A DNA stretch of 64,000 nt from the NCBI RefSeq assembly GCF_027497495.1, contig NZ_CP114205.1, positions 8,122,001 through 8,186,000 of the forward strand. Direction: 5' to 3'. The position numbers and the translations under genes were made by a program. The DNA is from Streptomyces tubercidicus. GTDB taxonomy: Bacteria; Actinomycetota; Actinomycetes; Streptomycetales; Streptomycetaceae. Shown here one piece after another: positions 8,260-16,246 of the stretch. The notes under the pieces are model-generated. The model did no database searches, was not told the DNA's origin, and saw only the letters and a program-made list of their open reading frames with translations. Position 1 is the first letter of the stretch; each line of letters starts with the position of its first letter.

Positions 8260-9474
8260 GTGCGGAACCGATCCGGCGGGGAGCGCGAGCATTCCCCCGG
8301 CGCTCACGGGAACGGGTCCCGGCGGCCCCGGCGCGCCGCGTGGCGTCCCGCCCGCGGGGCACGGGCTCTGGCCGTACGCCGGGCAGGCGGGTGTGCGCCG
8401 GGCCGGGGCCCGGGGAAGCGCGCCGAGGTCTCTCCGACCCTGCGGGTGGCGGCGGGGTACGCCTGGCGCCTGATCATCGTGGGAGCGGCCGCCTACGCGA
8501 TCTTCGCGGCCCTCGGACGCTTCCATCTGGTCACAGTGGCCGTCTTCCTGGCCCTGGTGCTGACCGCCCTCCTGGAGCCGGAGGTCAGCCTGCTGAGCCG
8601 CTGGATGCCCCGCTCGGCGGCCGTCGCGGTCGGCCTGCTGGTCGGCATCCTGCTCCTCTTCACCGTCCTCGGTCTGATCGGGGCGACCGTCGCCGGTGAG
8701 TGGGACGGACTGCGCCGGGAGTTCATCGGCGGCGTGCTACGCATCGAGCGCTGGCTCGCAGGGCCACCGGTCCATCTGCGTCCGGGGACGCTCTCCGATC
8801 TCCAGGCCCGGCTCTCGCGGTTCGTGACCAGCCATCGCGCCACGCTGATCAGCACCGCGCTGAGTGGCTTCGGCCAGGTCGTGGCCGTCCTGACCGTGGG
8901 CGCACTGGCACTCTTCTGCTCGGTCTTCTTTCTGCACTCGGGCGACCGGATGTGGAAATGGTTCGGCGGCCAGCTGCCGGCACGCGCACGTCATCCCGTG
9001 CAGGCCGCCGGGCGCGCCGCCTGGATCACCTTCACCGGCTACACCCGGGGCATCGTGGTGGTGGCCGCCACCAACGCGGTTCTCGTAGGAGCGAGCCTCT
9101 TCGCGCTGGGGATTCCGCTCGCCCTTCCCCTGGCCGTACTGGAATTCTTCGCCGCCTTCATCCCACTCGTGGGCTCGCCCGTGGCACTGGCCGTGGCCGC
9201 CGTGGTGGCGCTGGCCGCGAAGGGGCCGCTGGTGGCCGGCGTCGTCGCGCTGCTGATCGTGGTCATCGGACAGATCGAGGGCCATGTACTGCACCCCCTC
9301 GTGATGAGCAAGGCGGTCCGGCTGCACCCGGTGGTGGTGGCCCTCTCCGTCATCTGCGGCAGCGTCACCGCGGGCGTACTCGGCGCCGTCGTGGCCGTCC
9401 CCATGGTCTCGGTGGCTTGGTCCGTCTACGGCGTCCTACGCGCACCACCCGCCCCGGTTTCCGGTGGGCCCTGA
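8260..9474 (+). CDS. AI-2E-family transporter (PerM/YdiK-like membrane protein)
   Basis: Polytopic inner-membrane protein of the AI-2E exporter family, which includes TqsA and several Na+/H+ antiporter-like members. The conserved part starts near 8442 and has the expected order: two N-terminal span pairs, a soluble loop of about 75 residues (GEWDGLRREFIGG onwards), then further spans including FFLHSGDRMWKWF, GYTRGIVVVAATN and the signature region IPLVGSPVALAVA and GHVLHPLVMSKAVRLHP. The N-terminus is uncertain: GTG 8260 adds about 60 Arg/Gly-rich residues of doubtful reality, and no better start with a clear ribosome site was found. The substrate is unknown. Confidence 0.8.
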   Translation: MRNRSGGEREHSPGAHGNGSRRPRRAAWRPARGARALAVRRAGGCAPGRGPGKRAEVSPTLRVAAGYAWRLIIVGAAAYAIFAALGRFHLVTVAVFLALVLTALLEPEVSLLSRWMPRSAAVAVGLLVGILLLFTVLGLIGATVAGEWDGLRREFIGGVLRIERWLAGPPVHLRPGTLSDLQARLSRFVTSHRATLISTALSGFGQVVAVLTVGALALFCSVFFLHSGDRMWKWFGGQLPARARHPVQAAGRAAWITFTGYTRGIVVVAATNAVLVGASLFALGIPLALPLAVLEFFAAFIPLVGSPVALAVAAVVALAAKGPLVAGVVALLIVVIGQIEGHVLHPLVMSKAVRLHPVVVALSVICGSVTAGVLGAVVAVPMVSVAWSVYGVLRAPPAPVSGGP

Positions 9475-9559
9475 GCGGCCTCAACCGCCTCAACCACGGC
9501 CAGAACCTCCAGGCGGGTCACGGACGGGCCCTGACCGGCCCGGAGCCCCGCGACACCCC

Positions 9560-10144
9560 TCACACGACAGTGCCCTCGGTCCACGCCCGGCCGAGGATCT
9601 CATCGACCGTCTCGTCCACCGTCTGCTGCGAGGTGTCCAGCCACAGCCCGATGTCCCGGGGCGTGTCCGCCCGCAGCAGCCCGTCCAGATCCCGCACGGT
9701 CCAGTCGGGCCCGTACGCCGTCTTGGGGCGGGACGCCTCACGGGCCTCGACCGCCGCCGGGTCGGGGAGCAGCACGACGACCGCGAGCGGCCTGGCCTTG
9801 ATGAGCCCCGTCATCTCGGCGAGGTACTTGCCGAGGAGGATGTCCTGCGCGATGACGGTGAAGCCGGTCTGCGCGTACTCGTCGGCGCAGTGCGCGGTCA
9901 GCCGGTAGCGCAGTTCGAGCTGGTCGACGGCGTGCTGCTCCGCGTCGGGCGTCATAGGGATCTGGCCCCGGACGATATTGCGGCGAAAGGTGTCACCACG
10001 CAGGTGGACGGAGCGGGGCAAACGCTCGGCGAGCGCCTGGGCCACCGTGGACTTGCCGGCTGCCTGGACACCGGTGATCACCACGACACCGCCGTCGTTC
10101 CATGGCCCTTCTGGCGTCACTCGTCCGGGGTTGTTGACCGTCAT
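9560..10144 (-). CDS. P-loop AAA/kinase-like phosphotransferase
   Basis: Nucleotide-binding protein of 194 residues with one P-loop domain. Walker A is GVQAAGKST near residues 27-35, followed by the substrate-helix text LRGDTFRRNIVRG and later LLPDPAAVEAREASRP, a layout like chloramphenicol phosphotransferase, adenylylsulfate kinase and shikimate-kinase-type small-molecule kinases. ATG 10144 is used; AAAGGCAGGG lies upstream, spaced a little long. It probably phosphorylates a small molecule, but the acceptor is not readable. It faces the AI-2E gene tail to tail and the LLM gene head to head. Confidence 0.75.
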   Translation of the reverse strand: MTVNNPGRVTPEGPWNDGGVVVITGVQAAGKSTVAQALAERLPRSVHLRGDTFRRNIVRGQIPMTPDAEQHAVDQLELRYRLTAHCADEYAQTGFTVIAQDILLGKYLAEMTGLIKARPLAVVVLLPDPAAVEAREASRPKTAYGPDWTVRDLDGLLRADTPRDIGLWLDTSQQTVDETVDEILGRAWTEGTVV

Positions 10145-10341
10145 GGGGCGGACCCTGCCTTTCTGCGGAGGGGAGGAAACCTGTCCACGGAATTCGCCGG
10201 CCCTGCCCTCGCACGACGCCCCGCTCCGCACAGCCTGCCACCGATCGCCCGGTCGGCGGCACGGATTATTGGCCGGGGGCCGATCCGGGTACCTGGCCCT
10301 GGGGCCGGCCGGCCCGTAACCCCGAATCCCAGGGAGCCGCT

Positions 10342-11166
10342 GTGAAGTTCGGTGTGTCGACCTTCCTCACCGACCAGGGCATCGCGCCCGCCGCGCTCGG
10401 GCGCGCCATCGAGGAGCGGGGGCTCGACTCCCTGCTCATCGCCGAGCACACCCACATCCCGGTCGACCGCCGCTCGCCCTACCCGGGCGGCGGCGAGCTG
10501 CCGGAGATCTACTACCGCACCCTCGACCCGTTCGTCGCGCTCAGTGCGGCCGCCGCGGTGACCGAACGGATCCTGCTGGGCACCGGTATCGCCCTGGTGT
10601 CCCAGCGGGATCCGATCACCACGGCCAAAGAGGTGGCCTCGCTGGACCTCGTCTCCGGCGGACGGGCCGTCTTCGGCGTCGGTATCGGCTGGAACCGGGA
10701 GGAGATGGAGAACCACGGCACCGACCCACGCACCCGCGGCCGTCTCGTGGACGAGCGGCTGCGGGCCATGCGCGAGCTGTGGACGCAGGAAAAGGCCGAA
10801 TTCCACGGGGAGTTCGTCGACTTCGACCCGGTCTACTCCTGGCCGAAGCCGGTCCAGAGTCCGCATCCGCCGGTCTACGTGGGCGGTGGTGAGGCGGCCT
10901 TCGACCGGGTGGCCGCCCTGGGGGACGCCTGGCTCGCCAACAGCCTGCCGCCCCAGGAGCTGGGGCTGAAGATCGACCGGCTGCGCGGCATCGCGGGCCG
11001 CGACGTCCCGGTGACCGTCTACGCGGTGGCGAACGAGCCGGAGCTCATCGAGCAGTACACCCAGCTCGATGTGGAGCGCCTGCTGTTCTACCTTCCGACG
11101 TTGCCGGAGGCCGAGACCCTGCCCTACCTGGACCGGTTCTCCGACACCGCTGCCCGCTTCCGGTGA
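10342..11166 (+). CDS. LLM-class F420-dependent oxidoreductase
   Basis: Luciferase-like TIM-barrel oxidoreductase, 274 residues. GTG start with AGGGAG seven bases upstream. Typical blocks are the first strand KFGVSTFLTD, AEHTHIPVDRRSP, the cofactor-strand LLGTGIALV, SGGRAVFGVGIGWNREEMENHG and HPPVYVGG. These match the TIGR03619-type F420-dependent members of actinobacteria. A small F420-type PPOX protein follows 50 bases downstream on the same strand, so the two are likely co-transcribed. The substrate is unknown. Confidence 0.88.
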   Translation: MKFGVSTFLTDQGIAPAALGRAIEERGLDSLLIAEHTHIPVDRRSPYPGGGELPEIYYRTLDPFVALSAAAAVTERILLGTGIALVSQRDPITTAKEVASLDLVSGGRAVFGVGIGWNREEMENHGTDPRTRGRLVDERLRAMRELWTQEKAEFHGEFVDFDPVYSWPKPVQSPHPPVYVGGGEAAFDRVAALGDAWLANSLPPQELGLKIDRLRGIAGRDVPVTVYAVANEPELIEQYTQLDVERLLFYLPTLPEAETLPYLDRFSDTAARFR

Positions 11167-11215
11167 ACGGGCGGGTGCCGCGGCTGATGAACGGCCGGAT
11201 GCCGCAGTGCCGACG

Positions 11216-11638
11216 ATGACCGGCGACCGGGCCCGGGAGTGCTTCACCCGGGCCAGGGTCGCCCGCCTCGCCACCGTCGACGAGGCCGGCCGCCCGCATC
11301 TGGTCCCCGCGGTCTTCGCCCTGACCGGTGACACGGTGGTCTTCGCCGTCGACCACAAACCGAAGCGCTCGGACCACCTCAAGCGGCTGGCCAACATCCG
11401 CGCCCATCCCGAGGTCTGCCTCCTCGTCGACGGCTATGACGAGGACTGGGACCGCCTGTGGTGGGCACGCGCCGACGGCACGGCCACCATCCTGCCCCCG
11501 GCCGGGCGGGCGGCGGCGTCCGCGCACTACGTAGACCTGCTGACGCGCAGATACCGGCAGCAATACGCCGACCGTCCCCCGCAAGGCCCTGTGGTGGAGA
11601 TCCAGGTGGCCCGCTGGTCCGGCTGGCACGCCACCTGA
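11216..11638 (+). CDS. PPOX-class F420-dependent oxidoreductase (Rv0121-like, TIGR03668 type)
   Basis: Split-barrel flavin/F420-binding protein of about 140 residues. ATG 11216 gives MTGDRARECFTRARVARLATVD, the usual N-terminus of the pyridoxamine-oxidase-like F420 family; GTG 11207 is an in-frame alternative. Core motifs are PHLVPAVFALTGDTVVFAVD, KPKRSDHLKRLANI and the late WWARADGTA. It lies directly after the LLM gene. The role is probably reduction of a small electrophile with F420H2, inferred from family only. Confidence 0.85.
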   Translation: MTGDRARECFTRARVARLATVDEAGRPHLVPAVFALTGDTVVFAVDHKPKRSDHLKRLANIRAHPEVCLLVDGYDEDWDRLWWARADGTATILPPAGRAAASAHYVDLLTRRYRQQYADRPPQGPVVEIQVARWSGWHAT

Positions 11639-11718
11639 CGGCTCAGGGCCTGCCCGGCGGGTCGGGGGAGACCCCGCGCCCACACACCGGACAGGCCCTG
11701 ATGGCTTCACTGACGAGG

Positions 11719-12216
11719 TCAGGCGCCGATCACGCCGGACTTCGCGATGACGATGTCGGCCTTGGTGGCGCCGCTGCGCGACCCGAGGGACTCGATCTTC
11801 CGAACGAGCTCCATGCCCTCGGTGACCTCACCGAAGACGACGTGCTTGTTGTCGAGCCAGTCGGTGACGATGGTGGTGATGAAGAACTGCGAGCCGTTGG
11901 TGTTCGGGCCCGCGTTGGCCATCGAGAGCTGGCCGGGCTTGGTGTGCTTGATCTTGAAGTTCTCGTCCGCGAACTTCTCACCGTAGATGCTCTTGCCACC
12001 GGTCCCGTTACCGGCGGTGAAGTCGCCTCCCTGGAGCATGAAGTCGGGGATCACGCGGTGGAAGCCGGACCCTTCGTAGCCGAAGCCGTGCTGGCCGGTG
12101 GCGAGCTCGCGGAAGTTCTGCGCGGTCTTGGGGACCACGTCGTCGAAGAGCGTGAAGACGATCCGGCCCGCCGGGTCGCCGTTGATGGTGATGTCGAAGA
12201 ACACGTCGTTACTCAT
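11719..12216 (-). CDS. Peptidyl-prolyl cis-trans isomerase, cyclophilin type
   Basis: Cytoplasmic cyclophilin of 165 residues that catalyses proline isomerisation during folding. ATG 12216 has GAGGA eight bases upstream. Active-site and family blocks are clear: [19 protein letters not shown] (with the catalytic Arg), [20 protein letters not shown], and [11 protein letters not shown]. No signal peptide or lipobox, so cytoplasmic. It stands alone, tail to tail with the PPOX gene. Length and motifs match the highly conserved actinobacterial cyclophilin. Confidence 0.97.
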   Translation of the reverse strand: MSNDVFFDITINGDPAGRIVFTLFDDVVPKTAQNFRELATGQHGFGYEGSGFHRVIPDFMLQGGDFTAGNGTGGKSIYGEKFADENFKIKHTKPGQLSMANAGPNTNGSQFFITTIVTDWLDNKHVVFGEVTEGMELVRKIESLGSRSGATKADIVIAKSGVIGA

Positions 12217-12352
12217 GTCGGCAATCCTCACATCCCCCGGTATCGGCTCCGCACCCAGCCCCGGTTTTGCCGATCACAAAGGAGAGATTACGCGGTTCCC
12301 GGCCCGTCGGCCCACCGGTCGGATCTCCCAGGTCACGGGCCTGCGGCGGTCC

Positions 12353-13012
12353 CTAAAGGTTGCCGCGAGCACGCTCGGCAGCGCCCCGGTAGGCGAACCA
12401 CGGCAGGAAGAACTGGGTGATCGCGCCGACCCCGAGCGCGTACAGCACCGTGCCCACCCCCACGCTCCCACCGAGCAGCCGGCCCACCACGAGCACGGCG
12501 ATCTCGATCAGGGTGCGGACCAGCCGTATCGAGCGCCCGCTCACAGCGGCCGCACCGGTCATCAGCCCGTCCCGCGGCCCGGGACCGAACCGCGCGCCGA
12601 CGTAAACGGCGACGGACAACCCATTGAGCAGGACACCCCCGACGAGCAGACCGACCCGGGCGGGGAGCCCGAGGTGCTGGGGGAGGAGCCAGAGACCGAG
12701 GTCGGATGAGTACGCCAGAACGACGATGTTGGCGACGGTGCCGAGCGTCGGCCGCTGCTTGAGAGGGATCCACAACAGCAGCACCAGCACGCCCAGCACG
12801 GCGCTGATCATGCCGAAGCTCAGCGAGGTGTGAAGCTCCAGTCCCTCGTAGAGAACGCTCCACGGGTTGACGCCCAACGAGGCCCTGACCAGGACCGAGA
12901 GACTGAACCCGTACAGGGCCAGCCCGACGAACAGCTGGGGAACGCGGCGCAGCGGACGCTCACCGACCGGAAGACAGGTGAGTGGCGGCGGCGACGGTCT
13001 CGTACGGGACAT
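12353..13012 (-). CDS. YczE/YitT-like integral membrane protein
   Basis: Membrane protein of 219 residues with about six hydrophobic spans, matching YczE: FVGLALYGFSLSVLVRASLGVNPWSVLYEG near the start, then GRRFGPGPRD-like text (GARFGPGPRDGLMTG), and VGVGTVLYALGVGAITQFFLPWF near the end. ATG 13012 was chosen because the preceding sequence is Arg/Pro-rich and not membrane-like. It is divergent from a MocR regulator with shared operator-like repeats between them, the known YczR-YczE arrangement. The transported compound is unknown; a link to vitamin B6 or amino-compound sensing is inferred from the regulator. Confidence 0.85.
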   Translation of the reverse strand: MSRTRPSPPPLTCLPVGERPLRRVPQLFVGLALYGFSLSVLVRASLGVNPWSVLYEGLELHTSLSFGMISAVLGVLVLLLWIPLKQRPTLGTVANIVVLAYSSDLGLWLLPQHLGLPARVGLLVGGVLLNGLSVAVYVGARFGPGPRDGLMTGAAAVSGRSIRLVRTLIEIAVLVVGRLLGGSVGVGTVLYALGVGAITQFFLPWFAYRGAAERARGNL

Positions 13013-13214
13013 GAGCCGCGCCCGGCACCCGCCGCCCCCGTCCGGCGCGCCACTCGCGATGCGCTCCTCCGGACGGCGCCGATCCGCACGCCGCTGATCC
13101 GCACGCGGCTGATCCGTACGCTCACGGCGTTCCGTCCTGTCGTCCTGCTGCATACCGGCCGCCTTCACGGGGTTGCCCTCCCTGCGCTCGCTATCGACTG
13201 CTGTACGTGCTTCA

Positions 13215-13265
13215 AGGCCAATACGGCGACTCTGTACAGTGATTGGCCTGAGGAACACGGCCAAT
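13215..13265. promoter_or_regulatory. Repeated GGCCAAT operator between yczE-like and MocR genes
   Basis: Three copies of the same 7-mer: GGCCAAT at 13216-13222, its inverse ATTGGCC at 13242-13248, and GGCCAAT again at 13259-13265. The first two form a perfect 8-base inverted repeat (AGGCCAAT / ATTGGCCT). A palindrome CTGTACAG lies between them at 13232-13239. MocR proteins usually bind direct or inverted repeats just upstream of their own start, and the last copy is 14 bases before the MocR ATG. Binding is inferred. Confidence 0.65.
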
Positions 13266-13279
13266 CCGGGGAGGGTGGT

Positions 13280-14767
13280 ATGGCGGACGCGCATCCGTTC
13301 CGGCCGGTGGACAGGGTGGACCGCACCCAACGAACCCTGGGGAGCCGTCAGCTCGCCGCGATGCTGCCCGACCCGTCGGCCACCCGGCCCGCCTACCGCC
13401 ACCTGGCCCGAGCGATCAGCGCGCTCATCCTGGACGGCCGTATCGCGCTGCACGTCAAACTCCCCGCCGAACGGGAACTGGCCACAGCCCTGGGCACCAG
13501 CAGGGCCACCATCACCGCCGTGTACGACCTGCTCCGCGAGAGCGGCTACGCCCACAGCCGCCAGGGCTCCGGCACCTGGACGACCCTGCCCGACGGCCGG
13601 GCCCCCAGCGGCATCACCCGTCTCCTCGGCCCCCAGGACACCGCGATCGACCTGGCCAGAGCCGCCCCCGGCCTACCGGAACAGACGCTCACCGAGGCAC
13701 TCACCCGGATCGCCCCACAACTGGCCGAGCACGTCCACACCCCCGGCTACCACCCCTACGGCCTGCCGGAACTACGCGCCGCCATCGCCGAACGCTTCAC
13801 CCGACGCGGGCTGGCCACCGTGCCCGAACAGATCCTGGTGACCTCCGGCGCCCAGCACGCCCTCACCCTCGTCCTGGGACTGCTGTGCCGGCCAGGCGAC
13901 CGAGTCATGGTCGAGAACCCGTCGTATCCGAACGCGCTGGACGCCATGCGCCGCGGACGCCTCCGCACGGCATCCGTTCCGGTGACCGAAACCGGCTGGG
14001 ACATCGAGATCATCGAATCGACCGTGCGCCAAGTAGTGCCCCAACTCGCCTACCTAATACCGGACTTCCACAACCCGACCGGCTGCCTCATGCCCGAGCA
14101 CGAGCGCGCCCGCGTGCTGCGCGCCGCCCAACGCTCCGGCACCTGGCTGGTCATCGACGAAACCCTGGCCGACCTCGCCCTCGACGTCCCCGCCCCACCG
14201 CCCTTCGCCACCCACGGCACGCCCGCAGCGACCGACCAGGTCATCACCCTCGGCTCGATGAGCAAGACCCACTGGGGCGGTCTGCGCATCGGCTGGCTGC
14301 GCGCCCCCGCACGCCTCGTCACCGAACTCGCCGGCCAGCGGGTCGTCACCGACATGGGCGGCTCGGTCCTGGACCAACTGCTGGCCCTCACCCTGCTGTC
14401 ACAGGCCGGGGACCTCTTGCCACATCGCCTGGAACAGCTGCGCCAACAGCGCACCGCCCTGGCCGCGGCACTCGCCGAGCACCTCCCGCACTGGACCTGG
14501 CAACAGCCGCCCGGCGGCCTCTCGTTGTGGGTCGACCTCGGCGAACCCATCGCCTCGGCGCTCGCCGAGCGGTCGCTGGACCACGGGGTACGCATCGAAT
14601 CCGGCGCCCACTTCGCCCCCGACCCCGGCCTCTTCGAACAGCGCCTCCGCATCCCGTACACGGTCCCGCCGGACACCCTGCACGAGGCCATACGCCGCAT
14701 GGCCACCGCCCTCGCCGACGGTCTTCCTCAGGCGTCCACCGGCCGGCACCCGCACTGGATCGCCTGA
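13280..14767 (+). CDS. MocR-type transcription factor (GntR winged helix fused to aminotransferase fold), YczR-like
   Basis: PLP-dependent regulator of 495 residues. ATG 13280 follows GGGGAGGGTGG. Residues ~35-105 are a GntR winged helix (LARAISALILDGRI, KLPAERELATALGTSRATITAVYDLLRESGY). Residues ~130-480 are a fold-type I aminotransferase domain: GYHPYGLPELRAAIAERF, TSGAQHALTLVLGLL, NPSYPNALDA, PDFHNPTG, and SMSKTHWGGLRIGW with the PLP lysine at about 329. It probably represses or activates the divergent YczE gene in response to PLP or an amino compound, and binds the GGCCAAT repeats directly upstream. Confidence 0.95.
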   Translation: MADAHPFRPVDRVDRTQRTLGSRQLAAMLPDPSATRPAYRHLARAISALILDGRIALHVKLPAERELATALGTSRATITAVYDLLRESGYAHSRQGSGTWTTLPDGRAPSGITRLLGPQDTAIDLARAAPGLPEQTLTEALTRIAPQLAEHVHTPGYHPYGLPELRAAIAERFTRRGLATVPEQILVTSGAQHALTLVLGLLCRPGDRVMVENPSYPNALDAMRRGRLRTASVPVTETGWDIEIIESTVRQVVPQLAYLIPDFHNPTGCLMPEHERARVLRAAQRSGTWLVIDETLADLALDVPAPPPFATHGTPAATDQVITLGSMSKTHWGGLRIGWLRAPARLVTELAGQRVVTDMGGSVLDQLLALTLLSQAGDLLPHRLEQLRQQRTALAAALAEHLPHWTWQQPPGGLSLWVDLGEPIASALAERSLDHGVRIESGAHFAPDPGLFEQRLRIPYTVPPDTLHEAIRRMATALADGLPQASTGRHPHWIA

Positions 14768-14845
14768 AGCACCGCCCCTTCCTCTTCCCGGGGCATCTCC
14801 ACACGGCTTGCACCTCCCGCAACGTGAGGTCCTACGGTCCCAGCC

Positions 14846-15733
14846 ATGAAGATTGTTGTGCACGACACGGCGTCCGCCATGCTCGAACTCCTCCAGCGAC
14901 CGCTCCACGAACGGCCCGAAGCCCTCCGCAACATCCTCAGCCCGCTCCAGAGCGCGATGTCCGTGCTGGGAGACATGGATCTGGTCCAGATGCATGTCCA
15001 GGGCTGCGGCTTCCGACTCGACCGTGAGGACCCGCGTTACCTGCCCGCCCTGCACCAGATGCAGGACGCGCGGGTGTGGCACCGCATCGAGGAATCCCTC
15101 ACCTCCGCGTGGGAACGGATCAGCGGTGCGGTACCCGGCATCAAGCACGCCGAGACCGTCCACGTCGTCCTGGTGCTCGGCAACCCCGACGACGATCACC
15201 TGACCGTCCGCAGCGCCGGCTACTTCGGTCTGGGCGGCTTCCCGGGCGCCATCCACCTGGTGATGTGGCCCACCGACACCAGCCTGAAGAAGATCGCCCA
15301 CTGCGCCGTACACGAGCTCCACCACAACGTGCGCTACGCGAACGTGGCCTGGGACCCGATGACCGTCACGGTGGGGGAGCACGTCGTCGCCGAGGGCCTG
15401 GCCGAGGCGTTCGTACGGGAACTGTCCGGCGAGCAGGCCATGGGCCCATGGTCGAAGGCGCTGACCGGCGCCGCACTGGACACCGCCTACGAAAAGATCA
15501 CCGCCGACATCGACGTGGCAGGAATGCAGAACCTGACGGCCTACGTCCTGGGCGACGCCACCGCCCAGCTCATGGGCCAACAGCCCGTGGGCCTACCGGA
15601 CTTCGCCGGTTACGCAGTCGGCCTGCGCATCGTGGACGCCCACTTGGCAGCCTCCGGCCTGACCGCCGCCGAGAGCACCGCCCTGCCCGCACGCGAGATC
15701 CTCACCAACGCGGGCGTACGGACGGGCGCGTAA
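14846..15733 (+). CDS. DUF2268-type predicted zinc metalloprotease
   Basis: Soluble protein of 295 residues. The C-terminal half carries HELHH at residues 156-160, the HExxH zinc motif, embedded in AHCAVHELHHNVRY, and a downstream Glu in GEHVVAEGLAEAFVRELSG that fits the third zinc ligand of gluzincin-like enzymes. These features and the block GAIHLVMWPTD match DUF2268, predicted Zn-dependent proteases. No signal peptide. In other actinomycetes such genes often follow a MerR regulator; none is present here. Proteolytic activity is predicted, not established. Confidence 0.82.
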   Translation: MKIVVHDTASAMLELLQRPLHERPEALRNILSPLQSAMSVLGDMDLVQMHVQGCGFRLDREDPRYLPALHQMQDARVWHRIEESLTSAWERISGAVPGIKHAETVHVVLVLGNPDDDHLTVRSAGYFGLGGFPGAIHLVMWPTDTSLKKIAHCAVHELHHNVRYANVAWDPMTVTVGEHVVAEGLAEAFVRELSGEQAMGPWSKALTGAALDTAYEKITADIDVAGMQNLTAYVLGDATAQLMGQQPVGLPDFAGYAVGLRIVDAHLAASGLTAAESTALPAREILTNAGVRTGA

Positions 15734-15766
15734 CGGACCCGGCGACATCAGGGCCTGCCCGATAGG

Positions 15767-16087
15767 TTGCGTCCGCCCGTGGCCGTCGCCCTGCACCGGT
15801 ACGCCGAGGGCATCATCACCGTCAGCAGGCGGTGGCCGGTGGACCTGCGGCAGGTACAGGACGAAGCGGCGAGTGGTCGTCTGCGCCGGCTCATTGAGCA
15901 GCTCGATGCCTTCATGACCCGTGCCGTGCGCGAAGGGGCCGTCCGCCCGGGGCTGCCGGATGGATGGGCCCGGTCCCTGCTCGTCCATCTCACCCACATC
16001 GCCTCGCACGAGATGCCGGAGCTGACCCCCGCCCAGGGAGCCGACATGGTGGCACAGTCCCTCTTCACCGGAGTCGCCCCCACCTGA
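15767..16087 (+). pseudogene. C-terminal remnant of a TetR-family regulator
   Basis: About 106 residues that read like the ligand-binding C-terminus of a TetR regulator (VALHRYAEGIITVSRRWPVDL, REGAVRPGLPDGWARSLLVHLTHI). No helix-turn-helix precedes it: the frame opens just after the DUF2268 stop, and the upstream sequence does not encode the missing part in any frame. It has probably lost its DNA-binding half by deletion and is unlikely to be functional. The rest of 15734-16246 holds only the promoter region of the gamma-glutamyltransferase. Confidence 0.55.
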
Positions 16088-16246
16088 CGCGCGCAGACCG
16101 CCACGTCCGGCCCCGATGGGTTACCGGACGGAAACCTCAGATCTCGCGCAAACCTTGCAGCTCAGCGTTGATCTGCTGAGCGAGCGGTGCCAGGGTTTCG
16201 GAATCGGAATTCGCACGTAACCACACAGTGAAGACCTGGAGGCCAT

